From: Cenococcum geophilum 1.58
Lineage: Eukaryota > Ascomycota > Dothideomycetes > Gloniales > Gloniaceae
Assembly: GCA_001692895.1 (NCBI GenBank)
Contig: KV748243.1
Span: forward strand, 317,248-381,247
DNA: 64,000 bases
Direction of reading: 5' to 3'
The position numbers were made by a program, and so were the translations under genes. Under the pieces are notes generated by a model, which did not search any database, had not been told where the DNA came from, and saw nothing but the letters and a program-made list of their open reading frames with translations. Shown piece by piece: positions 46,071 to 58,900 of the stretch. Within the stretch, counting starts at the first letter, position 1, and each line of letters begins with the position of its first letter.

Positions 46071-47469
46071 GAGGCTAAACTAGGGATCTTAGTAGTAAAA
46101 GATATTTAGGCGGACTTTATAGCAAGAAAAATAGTTTAAAAAGGGAGCTTATATAAATTGCGGAAAATAAGGTTATTATACTAAAAACTATAAAGACAGT
46201 TAGAGTAACTATATAGTAAAAGGAACTAAACTAGTAGACGATATATATATATAGAGGGATAATAGTATACTATAAGGAACCAAATAGTATTTAATTAAAA
46301 GTTTTATATTTTATTATAATAATGCATACCAAATTTATAAGGACGCTAAGTATAGCGTAAGCTATTAGCTATAGGAGCTAAAATTATTAAAGTTTAGAGG
46401 AACTAATAAACTATCTCGTAGATTAAATATTAAAGACGATAAGTTTAATATAGGTAAAGCATTTAATAGTAATAGGGTAGTAAAGGTAGCTTACTAGGAG
46501 TATATAGACTTTAAAAATATTATAATAAAAGTAAAAACTGAGACCTTTATAGAATGAGGATTAGTAATAAAAATTATAATACTATTAAATACGGCATCTA
46601 TTACTTTATAAGATAGAAGGAGAAATATCTAATAAAAAGGATTAAGTAAGCAGATAACTGCTAGTACTAGCTTACTACTTAATAAAGGTAAAAGGCTATA
46701 GGCTTAAGACTCTTAAGACGAGATAAAATAAGCTTAAGGACCTATAATAGATAATAACTAATAGAGTAGAGTAGTAGCTTAGTTTAAAGATATACAAATA
46801 AGCTTAGGATAGAGTTTCCTAAAGGTATAAGACTTTTAAAGTAAAATAAGTAAGATTTAAGACTTTTAAAACGAGATAAGAACACTATAGAAGCCTAATT
46901 AGACTAAGGCTAGAGTATAGCTTAAAAAAGAAGTAAGCTTAAGATTAAGGATCCTATAGGACTAAGATTTTAGCAATAAAATAAGGACTATTAAAGAAAT
47001 TGCGAATAAAACGCAGTAATAGGGTTAAAAAGCTAATACCTTAATTAAGAAGTAAGAAGACTTTAAGAATCTACTTATAAGATAAGATATAAAAGAAATT
47101 ATAGAAGAATTTAAATAAAGAATTATTACATAGTGAGAATAGAAACTAGATAAGAGATCTAGTATACTAAGATGTATAAAGGATAGGGCACCTATATAAA
47201 AAATTACTAATAAGCTAAGAGTAGGCACGCTAAGAGTAAAATAGTTAAACAAACTAGAATAGGAAGAAATTCTAGAAATTTTAACTAGATTTAAAGAATA
47301 ATATATAAAGGGCTATTATAATATAGTAATAAAAAGATACTTCCTTATAGATAAACCGTATACGCTTATAGAACTACACTAAAAGTAGTATAGGTAGCAA
47401 TATAATAATAAATAGGAAGATTTTTATATATAATTAGATAAATAAGTTATTTAAAACTACCTAATTATA

Positions 47470-48630
47470 TAAGATTTAATAAGATTTAATTTACCATCCG
47501 ACCTGGTCCCCCTAATGGGGACACGCAGACTAATTCCTATGGGAAAAACCTCCTTATCTGAGAAAAACCGCATTTTTTTAGTATACAAAAAACCCCTAGG
47601 GGAGACGTAAGAGGTAATACTTCTAGATAGTATCCGTACTATATTAACGGGAGGAAAAACACCATTAGGTTATTACTTTGAGACTCCCTTTATACGGGAG
47701 TGTCTAAATACCTATTTTACCCTATCTGCTATTTAAACCATTTTTGCCACGTTTGTGTTGTCTATATAAAGTTATATGCCTATCCCTAGCTCCTTTTCTA
47801 AGTCTTCTATAAATATCTCCTAATAATAATAACACTTGCGTTCCGCCTGGGCCTATATACTAAGGTTTTTTATCTATTCCTTTATTAAAGGGTTTCTACA
47901 ACAGGGTGTATATAACTTAGTATTGCTTTTGCCTTAGGGCCTAAACCTAGGCCCTTATACCTATATATTAGGTATAGGGGAACACTCTAGTATTTAATAG
48001 GGGGCCCAGTCCCTATAACTAGATACCTAGGTTGCCGGATAATGTTAAAATAGGGGGCCTCTACTACGCTTAGGGCGCGGATTGCATACGTATGTGTATA
48101 GATGCTATGCGGTATATATAGTATTTATAGGAGGGAGGGGGTACGCCGAAGGAATAATACTTATTAATTTAAATGTCCCAAATATATACATTAGAGACAT
48201 AGTAGCAGTATTTAAACTTTTGCTAAGGCTTACCCCCCAGTAAAAAATTTCGCACTACTACTACGTCGCTGCGCAGGCGCTGCGTAGCCGTATATACGTC
48301 TCTGCGTTCGCTCTAGTAGTCTATTAACATAATTTAAATGGAATATTAATAGTAGCTACTAGGTTCCCGGGCTCCACCGCATAGGGGTATAAAAGTCGCT
48401 TTTATAGAGTTGTCTTTTTAACTAGTCTTAGCGGTAAAGCCTATAAAAACTCTGCTGTTCTAATAGCGTCAAGGGTTAAGTATTTGGAGGCCCCCTCTAG
48501 CCATAATGTAACGTTGCTGCATTAGTAACAGATAAGATCCTCACTCTTAGCTTAACTATATAGACAAGATAAGATGGAAAGGAACCCCCATAGGACCGTA
48601 TAGGTCGGATCTTGATTTTGGTGTTCCTTT
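47470..48630 (-). mobile_element. Short non-LTR element H
   Basis: 1161 bp flanked by a perfect 15-bp duplication AACTACCTAATTATA (47455-47469, 48631-48645), with a TAAGATTTAA-repeat tail at the left, so the element is in minus orientation. The roughly 100 bp next to the tail (AATTTACC..CC..CC.GGTCCCCCTA..GGG) are shared with the full LINE at 55842. The rest is not the same, and contains no RT I can identify. It is either a 5'-truncated copy of a related LINE or a SINE-like element using the LINE's 3' end. GC-richer than the host gypsy. Confidence 0.75.
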
Positions 48631-49429
48631 AACTACCTAATTATAAAAAAGGCAATAAGTTATATTAAAGGGGCCCTAATTATAATATTAAAAGATCTGA
48701 AAAAGAGATTAGAGAACTAAAGAGGTAAATAATATATCTTAGTACTAGTAAATAAAACAGTAATATTTAGATTAGCGTAATAGAGGTTTAAACTTAAGGA
48801 TAAAAATAAACTAAGAATTAACCTAAAATACCTAGCGTATAATATATATAAGAATCTAAAAGAAAAGAATTAAAAGTACCCTATAAGAATATATTAAGTG
48901 CTAGAGAAGTAATAGTATAAAAATACTAAGTATATATAAAGATAGTATTTAACATAAATTTAGGAGTTAGGGGACTTAATACTTTAGCTAAAAATGTTCC
49001 TTATAAAAGAATACTTAAATAAATAATAGTAGTGGGAATACCTAGAGAATATGTATTTATAGTATATTAAAGATAAAAAGTAAACTAGGTATTAGCTAAA
49101 GAATAAGTTAAGTATAATAAAATTAAGCGGCTAATAGTTAGGAAAAGTAAAGGCCTATAAGACTAAATAGAGTTAGTAGTAAAGCCTTAGACCCTTAAAG
49201 GAATTTAAGAATAATTCCTAAATTTATAAGTTAATTAGTAAGATTAGTAGTTTAAAGCACTAATAGATAGTAAAGTAACTAGAAACTATATCTTACTAAT
49301 AGTAGTAAAAAAGTTAGGGTTACCTTATAGATAGAAAGAGTACCCTTATTTACTAGTTACGATTTTAGAAGATCTAATAGCTTATAAAGGAGGTATTATT
49401 AACATTAAAACAGGACCTATTTAGATAAC

Positions 49430-49743
49430 TGTTGGAATATATAGATAGAGTCTACCGACTAAACAATTGTACCGTTACGCCTACAGTCCGTCTAAGCTGG
49501 CACCGTACTGCTATATACTTCTCCTTTATACTTTCTTACCTTCTTTCCTTTTTGTAAATGTCGCCAGTGTCTATACAAGTAGAGGTTACGTGGTTATGTC
49601 TCTAATTAGTCATCCTTACGGTGACTCATCAGCCCCCTATTTAGGCACCGCGATCCTTACGATCCTCTGCGAAAGACACGAATGAATCAAAGAACTTATT
49701 ACCTTATATTGCAATTGCAGTACCCCCCTGGGTGATACCTACA
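49430..49743 (+). repeat. 5' LTR of element G
   Basis: 314 bp, TGTTGGAATATATAGATAGAG to GATACCTACA. A 72-codon frame (MYRYAYSPSKLAPYCYILLL...) is open in both LTRs at 49467-49685 and 52243-52461; because it lies wholly within the LTR I treat it as incidental. Confidence 0.93.
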
Positions 49744-49785
49744 CTAATCAGTTAATATCACAGATTAGCCAGGTGTTATTACGAA

Positions 49786-50160
49786 GAAAGGCACTACGCG
49801 ATTACTCCTACCAAGGCCCGTCGACCATATTGTGTTTGCTAAGGAGAACCCTTCCTGTATAGGCCCTGGGAACTTAAAGAACCGACTCCTCTAAGGCTTT
49901 GTTTGGTTTGCGTCCATCACGTAAATCAACCCCATACAATCTCTTCACTGAGTGCCAGTACCCCTAATACCCAAGAGAGGCACCACGCGATCGCTCCTAC
50001 TAAGGCCCGTCGACCACGTTGTGTTTGCTAAGGAGAACCCTTCCTATATAGGCCCTGGGAACTTAAAGAACCGACTCCTCTAAGGCTTCATTCGGTTCGC
50101 GTCTACTATATAAAATCAATACCCAGTACGACCTCTTTACTAAGCGCCAGTACCCCCCAA
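49786..50160. repeat. 189-bp tandem duplication in the G leader
   Basis: Two adjacent copies with a period of 189 bp (GCACTACGCGA at 49791, GCACCACGCGA at 49980), differing mainly by transitions. It lies between the 5' LTR and gag, in the untranslated leader where packaging or translation signals usually sit. Confidence 0.88.
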
Positions 50161-50259
50161 TACCTATTAACCGCTTAACACATAAGACCACGACCTACAC
50201 TATAATCTACGCTAGTCAATTATGTCTGATATAGGAACCTAACGTCCGAACTAGAGTAA

Positions 50260-51945
50260 TGGAATTACCTTAACTAACGAGACTACCGCAGAAGACATCA
50301 CCAACTATATTAACTTTAAAATTAATAAGTACACTAAATATAACTTTAAAGATAAAAGCCTATAGGAATTATACTAAGAGGACTTTAATAATTTTGAGGT
50401 ATAGACATTTAAAGACGCTAATAGGCCTGCACTTATGGGACTTAAATAACTACTCCGACGCAACGGAGTATGGGTCTTTAATAAGAAGAGCAAGTCAGTA
50501 CCACAAGCACTATATAATGTCGCCCACGAAGACAACCCTACGGAATGGTTAGATGCAGAAATTAAGCTATACATTAACAATAAAGGACGCTTTAATTCGT
50601 ATGTTATTAACCGCCGTCTTGAATCACGTTCATTAACTCCCTCAACGGCACCTACCCCGACCCCAGCTGTCTTGAATGACCTCCCTACGGCCGAGCCTCC
50701 CTCACCTACGAACGTCACAGCTCCTTCTACAGAAGCCAAAGCCACCACCTATGGCAGAGACTTAGTAACCTTGGTAAAGATGTATACGGAGGAAAGCAAG
50801 TACAGCGGAGAGGATAATAACTTTGACCGCAAGCTCACGATTTTCAACGACCTTTATGACAGGGTTAATATACTATAAGAGGCAAAGATTAAAGGCTTTC
50901 CGACGATGCTATAGGGTATTGCTCTTAACTTCTACTATAAGAACAAGGCAACCTATACCACCTTTAATAGTATCTGTAATGCCATATATAACCACTTTAA
51001 AGGACCAGAATACAAGCGTAGAATCTTAGTAAAATGGAACGCTATAACCTTAAAGACCGTAATAATAAAAAATAAAGGTAAGTCTATAGGGGACTGCCTA
51101 CAGCTACTGCTTAACGACCTCCGTTATTTACAGCATGGTCTTAACGCTAACCTCCGCAACGACGACTTCCTACATAATAAGCTCATCATCGCTTATTAAG
51201 ACGTCACTGCTTACTAGGCAGCTTGCTCTAACCCGCCTACTATACTTACTGGCCTTATAAACAGCCTATAATCGTTAATTGTCACTTATAAGAAGATTAA
51301 TAGTACTATAGAATAACCCGCTAATGTGTTCTTATAGCCTACGGAACAGCCTATGGACGTATTCTTTACTAACCGTCGCTACCACTGACTAACGTCTCGA
51401 CTAAGTTTATTAAATAATCGTTACAGCAATAATGCTAGGACGTGCTTCGTGTGTAAGAAAGGGGACTATTAGTTAACTAGGTACACTAAAGAAGAATGTA
51501 ATAAAGCAAGAAAAGGATTTAAAAGACGTGTCCACCAGTACCTTGCGGACAACGATATTGATAATAACTTCGACAAGGATATAACGGCTATAGCATTTAA
51601 TATATTAACCCCAACTGCAGTTCCTACTAGCGGTAACTTCTTTTATAACGACTATGGTATTAAGCACTTTATAACCTCAAACGGACCAATACTAATTAAA
51701 ACGGCTAAGAATATAGTCACATCTATAAACAACGATGCCTTTGCCTATAGCCTCACGGGTAGCATAGAGCCTAGTGGTACAGACCCTGGTGGTACGGAAC
51801 CTAGTACAGTAAGGCGCGGTAATGTCGACAATAAGAGTAGCAACGACAAGGGCAAGAGCGCCACCTACCTCTACGACAATAACCCTCCCGACCTTACCGT
51901 TGATATCGACTTCCTTGACTGTCATTTTGACGACAACGGATAGGA
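50260..51945 (+). pseudogene. Element G gag-like protein, few stops
   Basis: About 560 codons with only scattered stops. The N-terminal part has NYINFKINKYTKYNFKDKSL, like the copia-B gag (NYISFKILKYRHFKL). A Pro/Thr/Ala-rich linker follows, then the gag core (DLVTLVKMYTEESKYSGEDN, FDRKLTIFNDLYDRV) and a knuckle near 51440-51475, CFVCKKGDYW with RYTKEEC, normally CxxCxxxGHxxxxC. A disordered Asp/Asn/Ser-rich C-terminal part ends near 51941. Gag would assemble the particle. Visible stops (for example at 50877) are convertible from CAA/CAG/TGG, so the ancestor was probably intact. Confidence 0.7.
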
Positions 51946-52205
51946 CTTAGCCCTTCTACCTGCCCGGCAATAGCGCAACTCAGCTCCAGCTGTCTCAAAT
52001 GACCTTCCTACGGCCGAGCTCCCCTTACCTACGAACGTCACTGTCTGCTGCCTCCCCTGCAGATCTGCCACGTCGAAAATTACGTTAATAGCGCGCCCCA
52101 AATGCCAGCGTGCTCCTNCCCCCCCTACGGCCTTTGCAAGCTATAAATACTACGTTAATAAAGTCTATATATTAGTGGTTTTACGCACAAAGAAAGAACT
52201 GCCAG

Positions 52206-52519
52206 TGTTGGAATATATAGATAGAGTCTACCGACTAAACAATTGTACCGTTACGCCTACAGTCCGTCTAAGCTGGCACCGTACTGCTATATACTTCTCC
52301 TTTATACTTTCTTACCTTCTTTCCTTTTTGTAAATGTCGCCAGTGTCTATACGAGTAGAGGTTACGTGGTTATGTCTCTGATTAGTCATCCTTACGGCGA
52401 CTCATCAGCCCCCTATTTAGGCACCGCGATCCTTACAATCCTCTGCGAAAGACACGAATGAATCAAAGAACCTGTTACCTTATATTGCAATTGCAGTACC
52501 CCCCCGGGTGATACCCACA
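52206..52519 (+). repeat. 3' LTR of element G
   Basis: 314 bp, TGTTGGAATAT to GATACCCACA, followed by ATAAC and the resumed gypsy E protease. Confidence 0.93.
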
Positions 52520-54874
52520 ATAACTATTAAAGAAAGGTAAATTAAAATATCTTTTAATATCCTACTATTAGAACGAGATAAGGTAGTATTAGGAATGCCT
52601 TAATTATAAAAGTATAATTTAAAGATTAATTAGATTATAGGTTAGGTTAATATTAGAAATACTTAATAATATAAAAGGCGTATAGCAACTAAGTTAATAT
52701 AGTACTAAGTTAGAGTAATATATAAGGAAACTAAGAAGGAGTTATCCTATATACTAAAAAGATACTATAAATATAGCAAAAAGCTATAAAGCCTAGAAAG
52801 TAAAAAGCTGTTAAAAATATAGTATAAGACTATAAAATAGAACTAGAACTAGAAATAAATTTAAGGTTCTTTCTAACCTATAAGTTAACTAAAAAAGAGT
52901 TAAGAGCACTTAAAGAATTTATTTAGGAAAATTTATAAAAGGGATATATTAGACTATTATAGTTATTAGTAGAATATTTAGTACTATTTATACTAAAGAA
53001 AAACGGAAAACTTAGGCTATATATTAATTATAGACAGTTAAATAGCATTACTAGGAAGAATAGGTATCCTTTACCCTTAATTAGTAAAATTTAAGATAGG
53101 GTAGGTAATATGTAAATTTTTATAAAGATAGATCTAAAATAGACGTACTAGTAGATTAGAATTAAAAAAGGTAATAAATAATAGGCAGCCTTTAGGTTAA
53201 AGGAAGGACTATATAAGCTATTAGTTATATAATTCGGACTTATAAATACACTAGTAACTTTTTAGAAATGAATTAATAATATATTAGGAGTATACCTTAA
53301 TAATATTATTATCTACTTAATAACTAAGAAAGAGCATAGGGAATACATTAAATAGGTTTTGAAAAGACTATAGAAAGAGTAGATACTAGTAGCAATTAAA
53401 AAATACAAGTTCTTTACTAAAAAGATAGATTTTATTAAATTTATTATTAAACTAGGTTATATTAATATAGACCTAAAGAAGATTAAAGCTATAGTAAGNT
53501 AGTAAGAANNNNANAATATAATATAGTTAANNTTATTTTTAGGGTTTTATAACTACTATAGAAGGTTTATAATATAATAGTTAAAGAATATTAAACCCTT
53601 TACTAGGCTTATAAAAAAAAGAAACTATAAGTTTAGGAAAATAAGTAAAAAGAGTTATTTAGGGAACTTAAGGAGTTATTTACCTAGGAACTAATCCTTA
53701 AAATCTATTAACTAGGATTAGAAATAGTTATAAAAACAAATATATTAAATTTTGCACTAGAAGTATTCTTACTATAAAAGTACGAGAATATATAGCATCT
53801 AGTAGCATACTATAGTTAAAAAATAACACTACTAGAATTAAACTATAACATTTATAATAAGGAGTTATTAGGTATAGTTACAGTACTTAAGGAATAGAGA
53901 GTGTTTTTATAAGGCATAGAGAAACTATTTATAGTTAAAACGGATTATAAAAACCTAATAGGGTTCCTAATAATAAAAGAACTTAATTAGAGATAGGTTA
54001 AATAGGTAGAGATACTTATAGAATACTATTTTAAGATTTAGTATATTAAAGGCACTAAAAATATAAGAGTAGATATACTTAGCAGAAAGGCTAAACTATA
54101 AAACAATAAGAAACTATTAGGGGCAATATTATGCAAAGATAGTAAACGGATTAATTAGATATAATTACCCTAAGATTATAACAACCTAAGAAGACGAACT
54201 ACTAAAAAGTAAATAGACTAGGAAAATCTAAGAGGTGTAATCTAAGGACTTAGACTTAGAGTAGTATAAAAATTAAGAAGTAATGTACGTACTAAGAAGT
54301 ATTATAGAAGAATTTATTAAAGAATTCTATAAGGGAATAATATAAGGATATAATAGAGTAATAGGCCTAGTATTAAGACTTTAGGAGGAATATATTATTT
54401 ATAAAATCTAAAACTTAGCCAGAAAAGTTATAAAGAAGTACTTAAATTGCTAAAAAAAAAGCCAATAAGGCATAAGCTGTATAGAAAGCTATAGCCTATT
54501 AAAGTACTAAAACGTCTATAGAAGATAATATTATAGGACTTTATTGTAAAGTTATTAAAGTTAAAAAACCCTATTACCGAATAGGAGTATAATGTAATCC
54601 TTATAATAGTAGACAAGTTAACTAAATAGGGCTACTTTATAGCATATATAGAAGAAATTACTAGAATCTATATTAAAGAAGTATTTATAAGGTATAGAGT
54701 ATTAAGTAAAATTATATTAGATAAAGATCTAAGATTTATAGTAATATTTTAGGAGGTATTTTTAGCGGAATAAGGGGTTTAAGTAGTAACTTTTACCGTA
54801 AATTATTTATAGATAGATAGATAGATAAAGAGATTAAATTAGACGCTAGAATAGTATCTAAGATATTATATTAA

Positions 54875-55089
54875 TGTGAGGGGACTTTGTAGATAGGGGA
54901 CTATAAGGATATAATTGGAATAGGATAAATTGGTAAGAGAGACGAATCCTTAAGGAGGTAAGGCCTCTAGGATTGTAGAGACTATATACTATAGGCATAT
55001 GCCTTTAATATGTAACTAGCAACTATCTAAGGGGCATCTAGGGGTTTTCCTAAGGGCAACCTAAGGTGTCTGCAATAATATCCCTTACA
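54875..55089 (+). repeat. LTR-like sequence of an unknown element
   Basis: Where gypsy E breaks off, a 215-bp GC-richer stretch begins TGTGAGGGG and ends CCCTTACA (8-bp near-inverted TG/CA ends). The flanks do not form a duplication (ATTAA and TTACC), so if it is an LTR it is the 5' LTR of an element whose other end is gone. No second copy is in the window. Confidence 0.4.
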
Positions 55090-55413
55090 TTACCCTTTTC
55101 CCCCCCCCTTCTTGCAGCCGGCCCCTAATTACTATTACCTTATAGTAGGGAGATTATAAGGGCTCGTCCCAGAAGGGGTTTGGAGAGGTATTAGTATACC
55201 GCTATATATTATTTATCTAACCCCTACTTTAAACTCCTAAAAAACCTTAATAAGGAAAAAATTAATTAGAGAAAAGATATAAGAATTGCTAGGAGACCTA
55301 TTAGAAGCCTATTAAATATATACTAGTAACTACCTAAGCTAATATAGGGATTTTTATATAACTTTACTTCTAAGCCTTTATACTAGCCTATAATTAATTA
55401 TAAGTATTATAAG
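55090..55413. other. Unassigned 324-bp stretch
   Basis: Starts with a C9 tract (CCTTTTCCCCCCCC) and an AAGGGCTCGTCCCAGAAGGG segment, then becomes AT-rich up to the gypsy D LTR. It may be the leader of the element that begins with the LTR-like sequence. No coding frame is convincing. Confidence 0.35.
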
Positions 55414-55837
55414 TGTTACGGACGCTTTAAGTACAATGCTATAACTACTAGGAGAAGAGTCGAAAGAAGCTAGTTAATTAATTTAAGCATAGTCTAGGAT
55501 AGAGCCGATAGAGCTATATAACGAGGAATAGTAACTAAGGTTACGTAAGGTAATCTATATAATCTAAAGGATCTATATAATCCGCGATAGAGTAAATAAA
55601 GCATACGTATATTATATATAAAAAGGATTTTATAGGAGTACGGTTGTGTATTTAAAGGACTATAGTCCCTACTTAGATAGTTCCTTCCTTATAGTAATTC
55701 TTAGAATACAATTAGAGTTAATCTATTAGGCAACTACTCCACTAGTTATTATTACGTTATTAACTTTAACTTACTTTACCTATACACCTAGCCTAATAAT
55801 AAGCCTATTATAGTACCTGCTATAAGGTTCCGTTATA
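55414..55837 (+). repeat. 5' LTR of gypsy D
   Basis: 424 bp, TGTTACGGACGC to GGTTCCGTTATA. No polypurine tract precedes it, which shows it is D's 5' LTR and not the missing 3' LTR of E. Confidence 0.87.
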
Positions 55838-55989
55838 TAATAATAATAATAATAATTTTAATTTACCGCCTGTCCTAGTCCCCCTAGTGGGTCCACGCAG
55901 GCTAATACCTTCTATAGGAAAAACTCTAACTTAGAGAAAACCCCACCTCAGGCCGCGTTAGAGAGATAGTAGTGTTCCGATATCGGAGC

Positions 55990-58900
55990 GCCGGCGGCTC
56001 GCCTTCTACCTATCTTTAAGTCTGCATATTAAGCCAACTAGCCGCGCTTTGCGGACAATTTTACTCTACCCCCTTTTTTCCTTGTTTTTTACCCTTATTC
56101 TTTTACTAGTCCTTTAGGCTTTAAAAGGGCTAGTATTTACTTATATCCTCTATATATATTGCCTTTACTGCCTAAAACTAGGGTAAAATACCTAACTGTA
56201 CTAGCCATTTTGCTGCTGCTTAGGCGCTTTCTTTATTATTTAAAATATCCTAAAGGCGTTTAGAGGCGTATTTTGCTATAAAGTCCGCCCTTTAGTAGTG
56301 TGGACACTGGAATAGTATATAGTGGACTATCTACCTTATTTAGCTATATTCGCACTGTAGGAGAATTATTGGTACACCGACGGATATATGCTATATATTA
56401 AGCCCTATTACCTCTATATAAAGGAGAAATAGTACTATAGCCTTTGCTTTTATTAGGCCTTTATATAATAGGATTATAGGTTTCCCATATAGGGTCTTCT
56501 ACGTGGTTTCTATATAGTCTTTAGCCTTTACCTATTACCGTTATTGCTATTCTAAATCTGCCTATTTCGCGATAAAGGTGGTTGCCTGCCTTTAGTGCTA
56601 GTGACCTTCTATATAGTGGCGGCGCTCCGCCTACGCTCTGCTGGCGTTTTGCTGGCCACGCTTATAGGGGTTTATTATAGCTTCCTGCTCTATATAGTCC
56701 TTCTAGTGCGTAAGGAAGCCTTATATCTTATTTTTATGGTCTTTTACGCGTTTCCTAAGCGCTTCTAATAGTACTAGTAGCCGTTTTATTTTTTGCTAGC
56801 GCTTTACTAATATATTCTAGATACCGTTAAGTGCCTCTACTAATTTCTTTTTTACTCTATTAGAGGCCGTCTTAGTAGCTCTTTAAAGGGCTATTATTTT
56901 AATATAGAGTTAGATTAGGGGAATAGCCGCTTTTTTCTCTATTATAGCTATTAGTGTTTGCTAGTATGCCCCTATAACCCTATAGAGACACTAGTTCTAG
57001 ACTTTCTATAGTGGTTTAAGCAAGCTTTTCGCTAGCGTTCCGCTGTTGTCCCGTACTCCCTATACTTAGGCGCTATATAGCATCGCTAGTTAGACGGTGA
57101 CTGTATATAGGAGGCGTGAGCGGCGTATTAATAGGCCCTATATAGACGCGGTAATCTTTAATATCGCCTTAAAGGCTACTAAGCCCTTACTTACGGCCTT
57201 TTTAACCTATTTTTTTATTAGAGCTTAGGGTCTACCTAGATCCCTAGGACTCGCATGCTGGTTTTCTAGGGGGCTGTCTCGTAGCCGGTAATACGCACGG
57301 TAGACGCAAGGTCTATAATGGCGTGGCGCCGTTACCTTGTAAAGTGTATAAGCTAGTACTTCTTAGGGGCGAACGCCGCCCTATGTTGATTTGCCTATAT
57401 AGTGTAGCAGTTATAGGCGGCCTCTAATTATTAACAGTTCTCTGCCGCGGAGTCCCCCTAGGTAATAAGGTTTGTGTTGTCTATAAAGCTAAACCCTAGC
57501 GTACCGCTATTAGGGCGCTAGAATTCCTCTAATAGCTCTAATATAAAAAAGAGGAATAAGATTAGTAATAAGGGTAACCCCTAGGGGATGCCTATCTATA
57601 TCTAAATTTAATTGCTCTTATATCCTATAAACTTAATATAGGTTTTATATGCTATTAGGAAGCTTTATACAAAGTCTATAAGCTACTTTAAAAAGCCTTT
57701 TCTTTTTAGGATATAGAGGAGCCTTTTATAGGAGACGTTGTTAAATACCCCTATTAAGTCTAGGCTTAGCATTAACACTACATACCTATAGCGCGTTTGC
57801 TACGCCGTCTATACATAAGAGCTAAGTAGTCCTACTACTAATAGTGTGGATTATTTACGCCTTACTCCTATCTAGTTCTAAGGGAGTAGCCTATACTCCT
57901 CTGCAGCCTTAGATATAATATTAGCTACGTACTTTTCTAGGACTTTTACTAGCGTGTTTTTAAAGGTAATTGGTTTATAGCTGCCTAGAAGAGAGTAGTC
58001 TTTCTTTCCTTCTTTATATAATACTATAGTTATGGATTCTTTAAGGCTTTTTAGTATTATTCTACTGGCAAAGTAATGACTAGCTGCTTTTACTAAATCT
58101 TTTGTAATAACTAGGGCGACTACTTTAAGGACCTTATTTGGTATGCTATTTAGCCCTAAGGCTTTTCTATTTAGAAGACTTCTAATAAGCTTACCGATTT
58201 CTTCTATTAAGATAGTAGGGCTAATATTAAGTATATTTTGTTCCCTTATTATCTCTATATTACTAAGGTCTGCTATTTTAGTTTTAGGAAAGAACTTAGC
58301 TGTAAGGATATTAGCCTTTATAATATTATTGTCTGTTAAGGGATCCTTAGTAGACCTCCTAAGGTCTAGTAGATAGGGGTCCGCCTTCGCTACGCTTACT
58401 TTTTTACTCCATTTTAATAGAGTCTAAAGTCCCTTATTATATGGTTTTAACTAGTCTTTAGTAAATTTATAAATAAAGCGTCTTTAGTTATTACAACTAA
58501 CTCTTCTAGTCTCTTTTTACAGTTAATTGTTTAATGCTAAATATCTTTAGTGGTCCTTGGGGTTGTTATAGGCTTAGAGCTATTATCGCGCCTATTAGGC
58601 GCCGGCGTAGAGCTATATAGCCTGTGGTGACCATTCTTAATAGGCCTGCCAGCTAGGCTATGCTTGTGGGCAGTATTCTTTAAGTGCTTACTTAATCCCT
58701 TCCTAAAGGGCTTAAAAGGGGTCTTTAGATATAGTCCAGTTAAGCTCCTAAATGCTTTAAAGAAAGCCCTATAAGTTTAGCTTCTTAAAGGCGAGGCGCT
58801 AGCGTTCCGCTAGTAGATAGCTAGTGTTATTAATTTAGATGCGGATTGGTATATAGTCTCTTATAAGGGCCTATTCCTTAACTATACTATAGAAGTTAAC

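Larger units (their letters stand above)
43375..49240 (+). pseudogene. Gypsy E gag and linker region, split twice
   Basis: The start codon has become ATA at 43375-43377, compared with ATGCCACC in element D. Pieces 43375-44651, 46071-47469 and 48631-49240 join across insertions to match D 61211-64000. The knuckle relic is near 46150-46200 (INCGK, then YYTKNY in place of HFxxDC). The roughly 3 kb between knuckle and protease reads as coding (for example LSLLVIFYIGAL on the reverse frame is only a shadow) but has no domain I recognise. Stops are dense. Confidence 0.7.
49430..52519 (+). mobile_element. Gag-only LTR retrotransposon G
   Basis: 3090 bp with two 314-bp LTRs and a perfect ATAAC duplication (49425-49429, 52520-52524). 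The LTRs differ at about eight positions, all transitions. The interior encodes one gag-like protein and no pol, so movement would need enzymes in trans, probably from a copia element, since its gag resembles that of copia-B. It is among the least mutated elements here. Confidence 0.92.
42921..54874 (+). mobile_element. Ty3/gypsy element E, missing its 3' end
   Basis: Plus-strand element of the A/C/D family: 5' LTR 42921-43333, gag, protease, RT, RNase H and the first part of integrase, ending at 54874 in the middle of integrase. Three later insertions are nested in it: a miniature LTR element (44652-46070), non-LTR element H (47470-48630) and gag-only element G (49430-52519), each with target duplications that rejoin the E sequence exactly. 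Beyond 54874 comes a different LTR-like sequence, so the integrase tail, chromodomain and 3' LTR are lost. Confidence 0.85.
49241..54874 (+). pseudogene. Gypsy E pol: protease, RT, RNase H, partial integrase
   Basis: Protease at 49255-49429 and 52525-52640: LIDSKVTRNYILLI, where the DSG catalytic triplet reads DSK. RT at about 52900-53560: [22 protein letters not shown] and YPLPLI segments, with the catalytic box at 53294-53320 reading YLNNIIIY instead of YLDD. RNase H follows to about 54080. Integrase begins near 54420 (zinc-binding relic, then KTLLPN, VDKL, ILDKDLRF pieces) and stops at RLNQTLEQYLRYYIN-type sequence at 54874, where it meets an unrelated sequence. Gag-only element G splits the protease. 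Ns at 53499-53533. Confidence 0.8.

Noticed and set aside
49467..49685. 72-residue protein, identical in two places
   Set aside because: Both copies lie entirely inside the two LTRs of element G; the identity reflects LTR identity.
50374..50748. 124-residue minus-strand gene in element G
   Set aside because: Antisense to the gag frame, which shows the knuckle and similarity to the copia-B gag.
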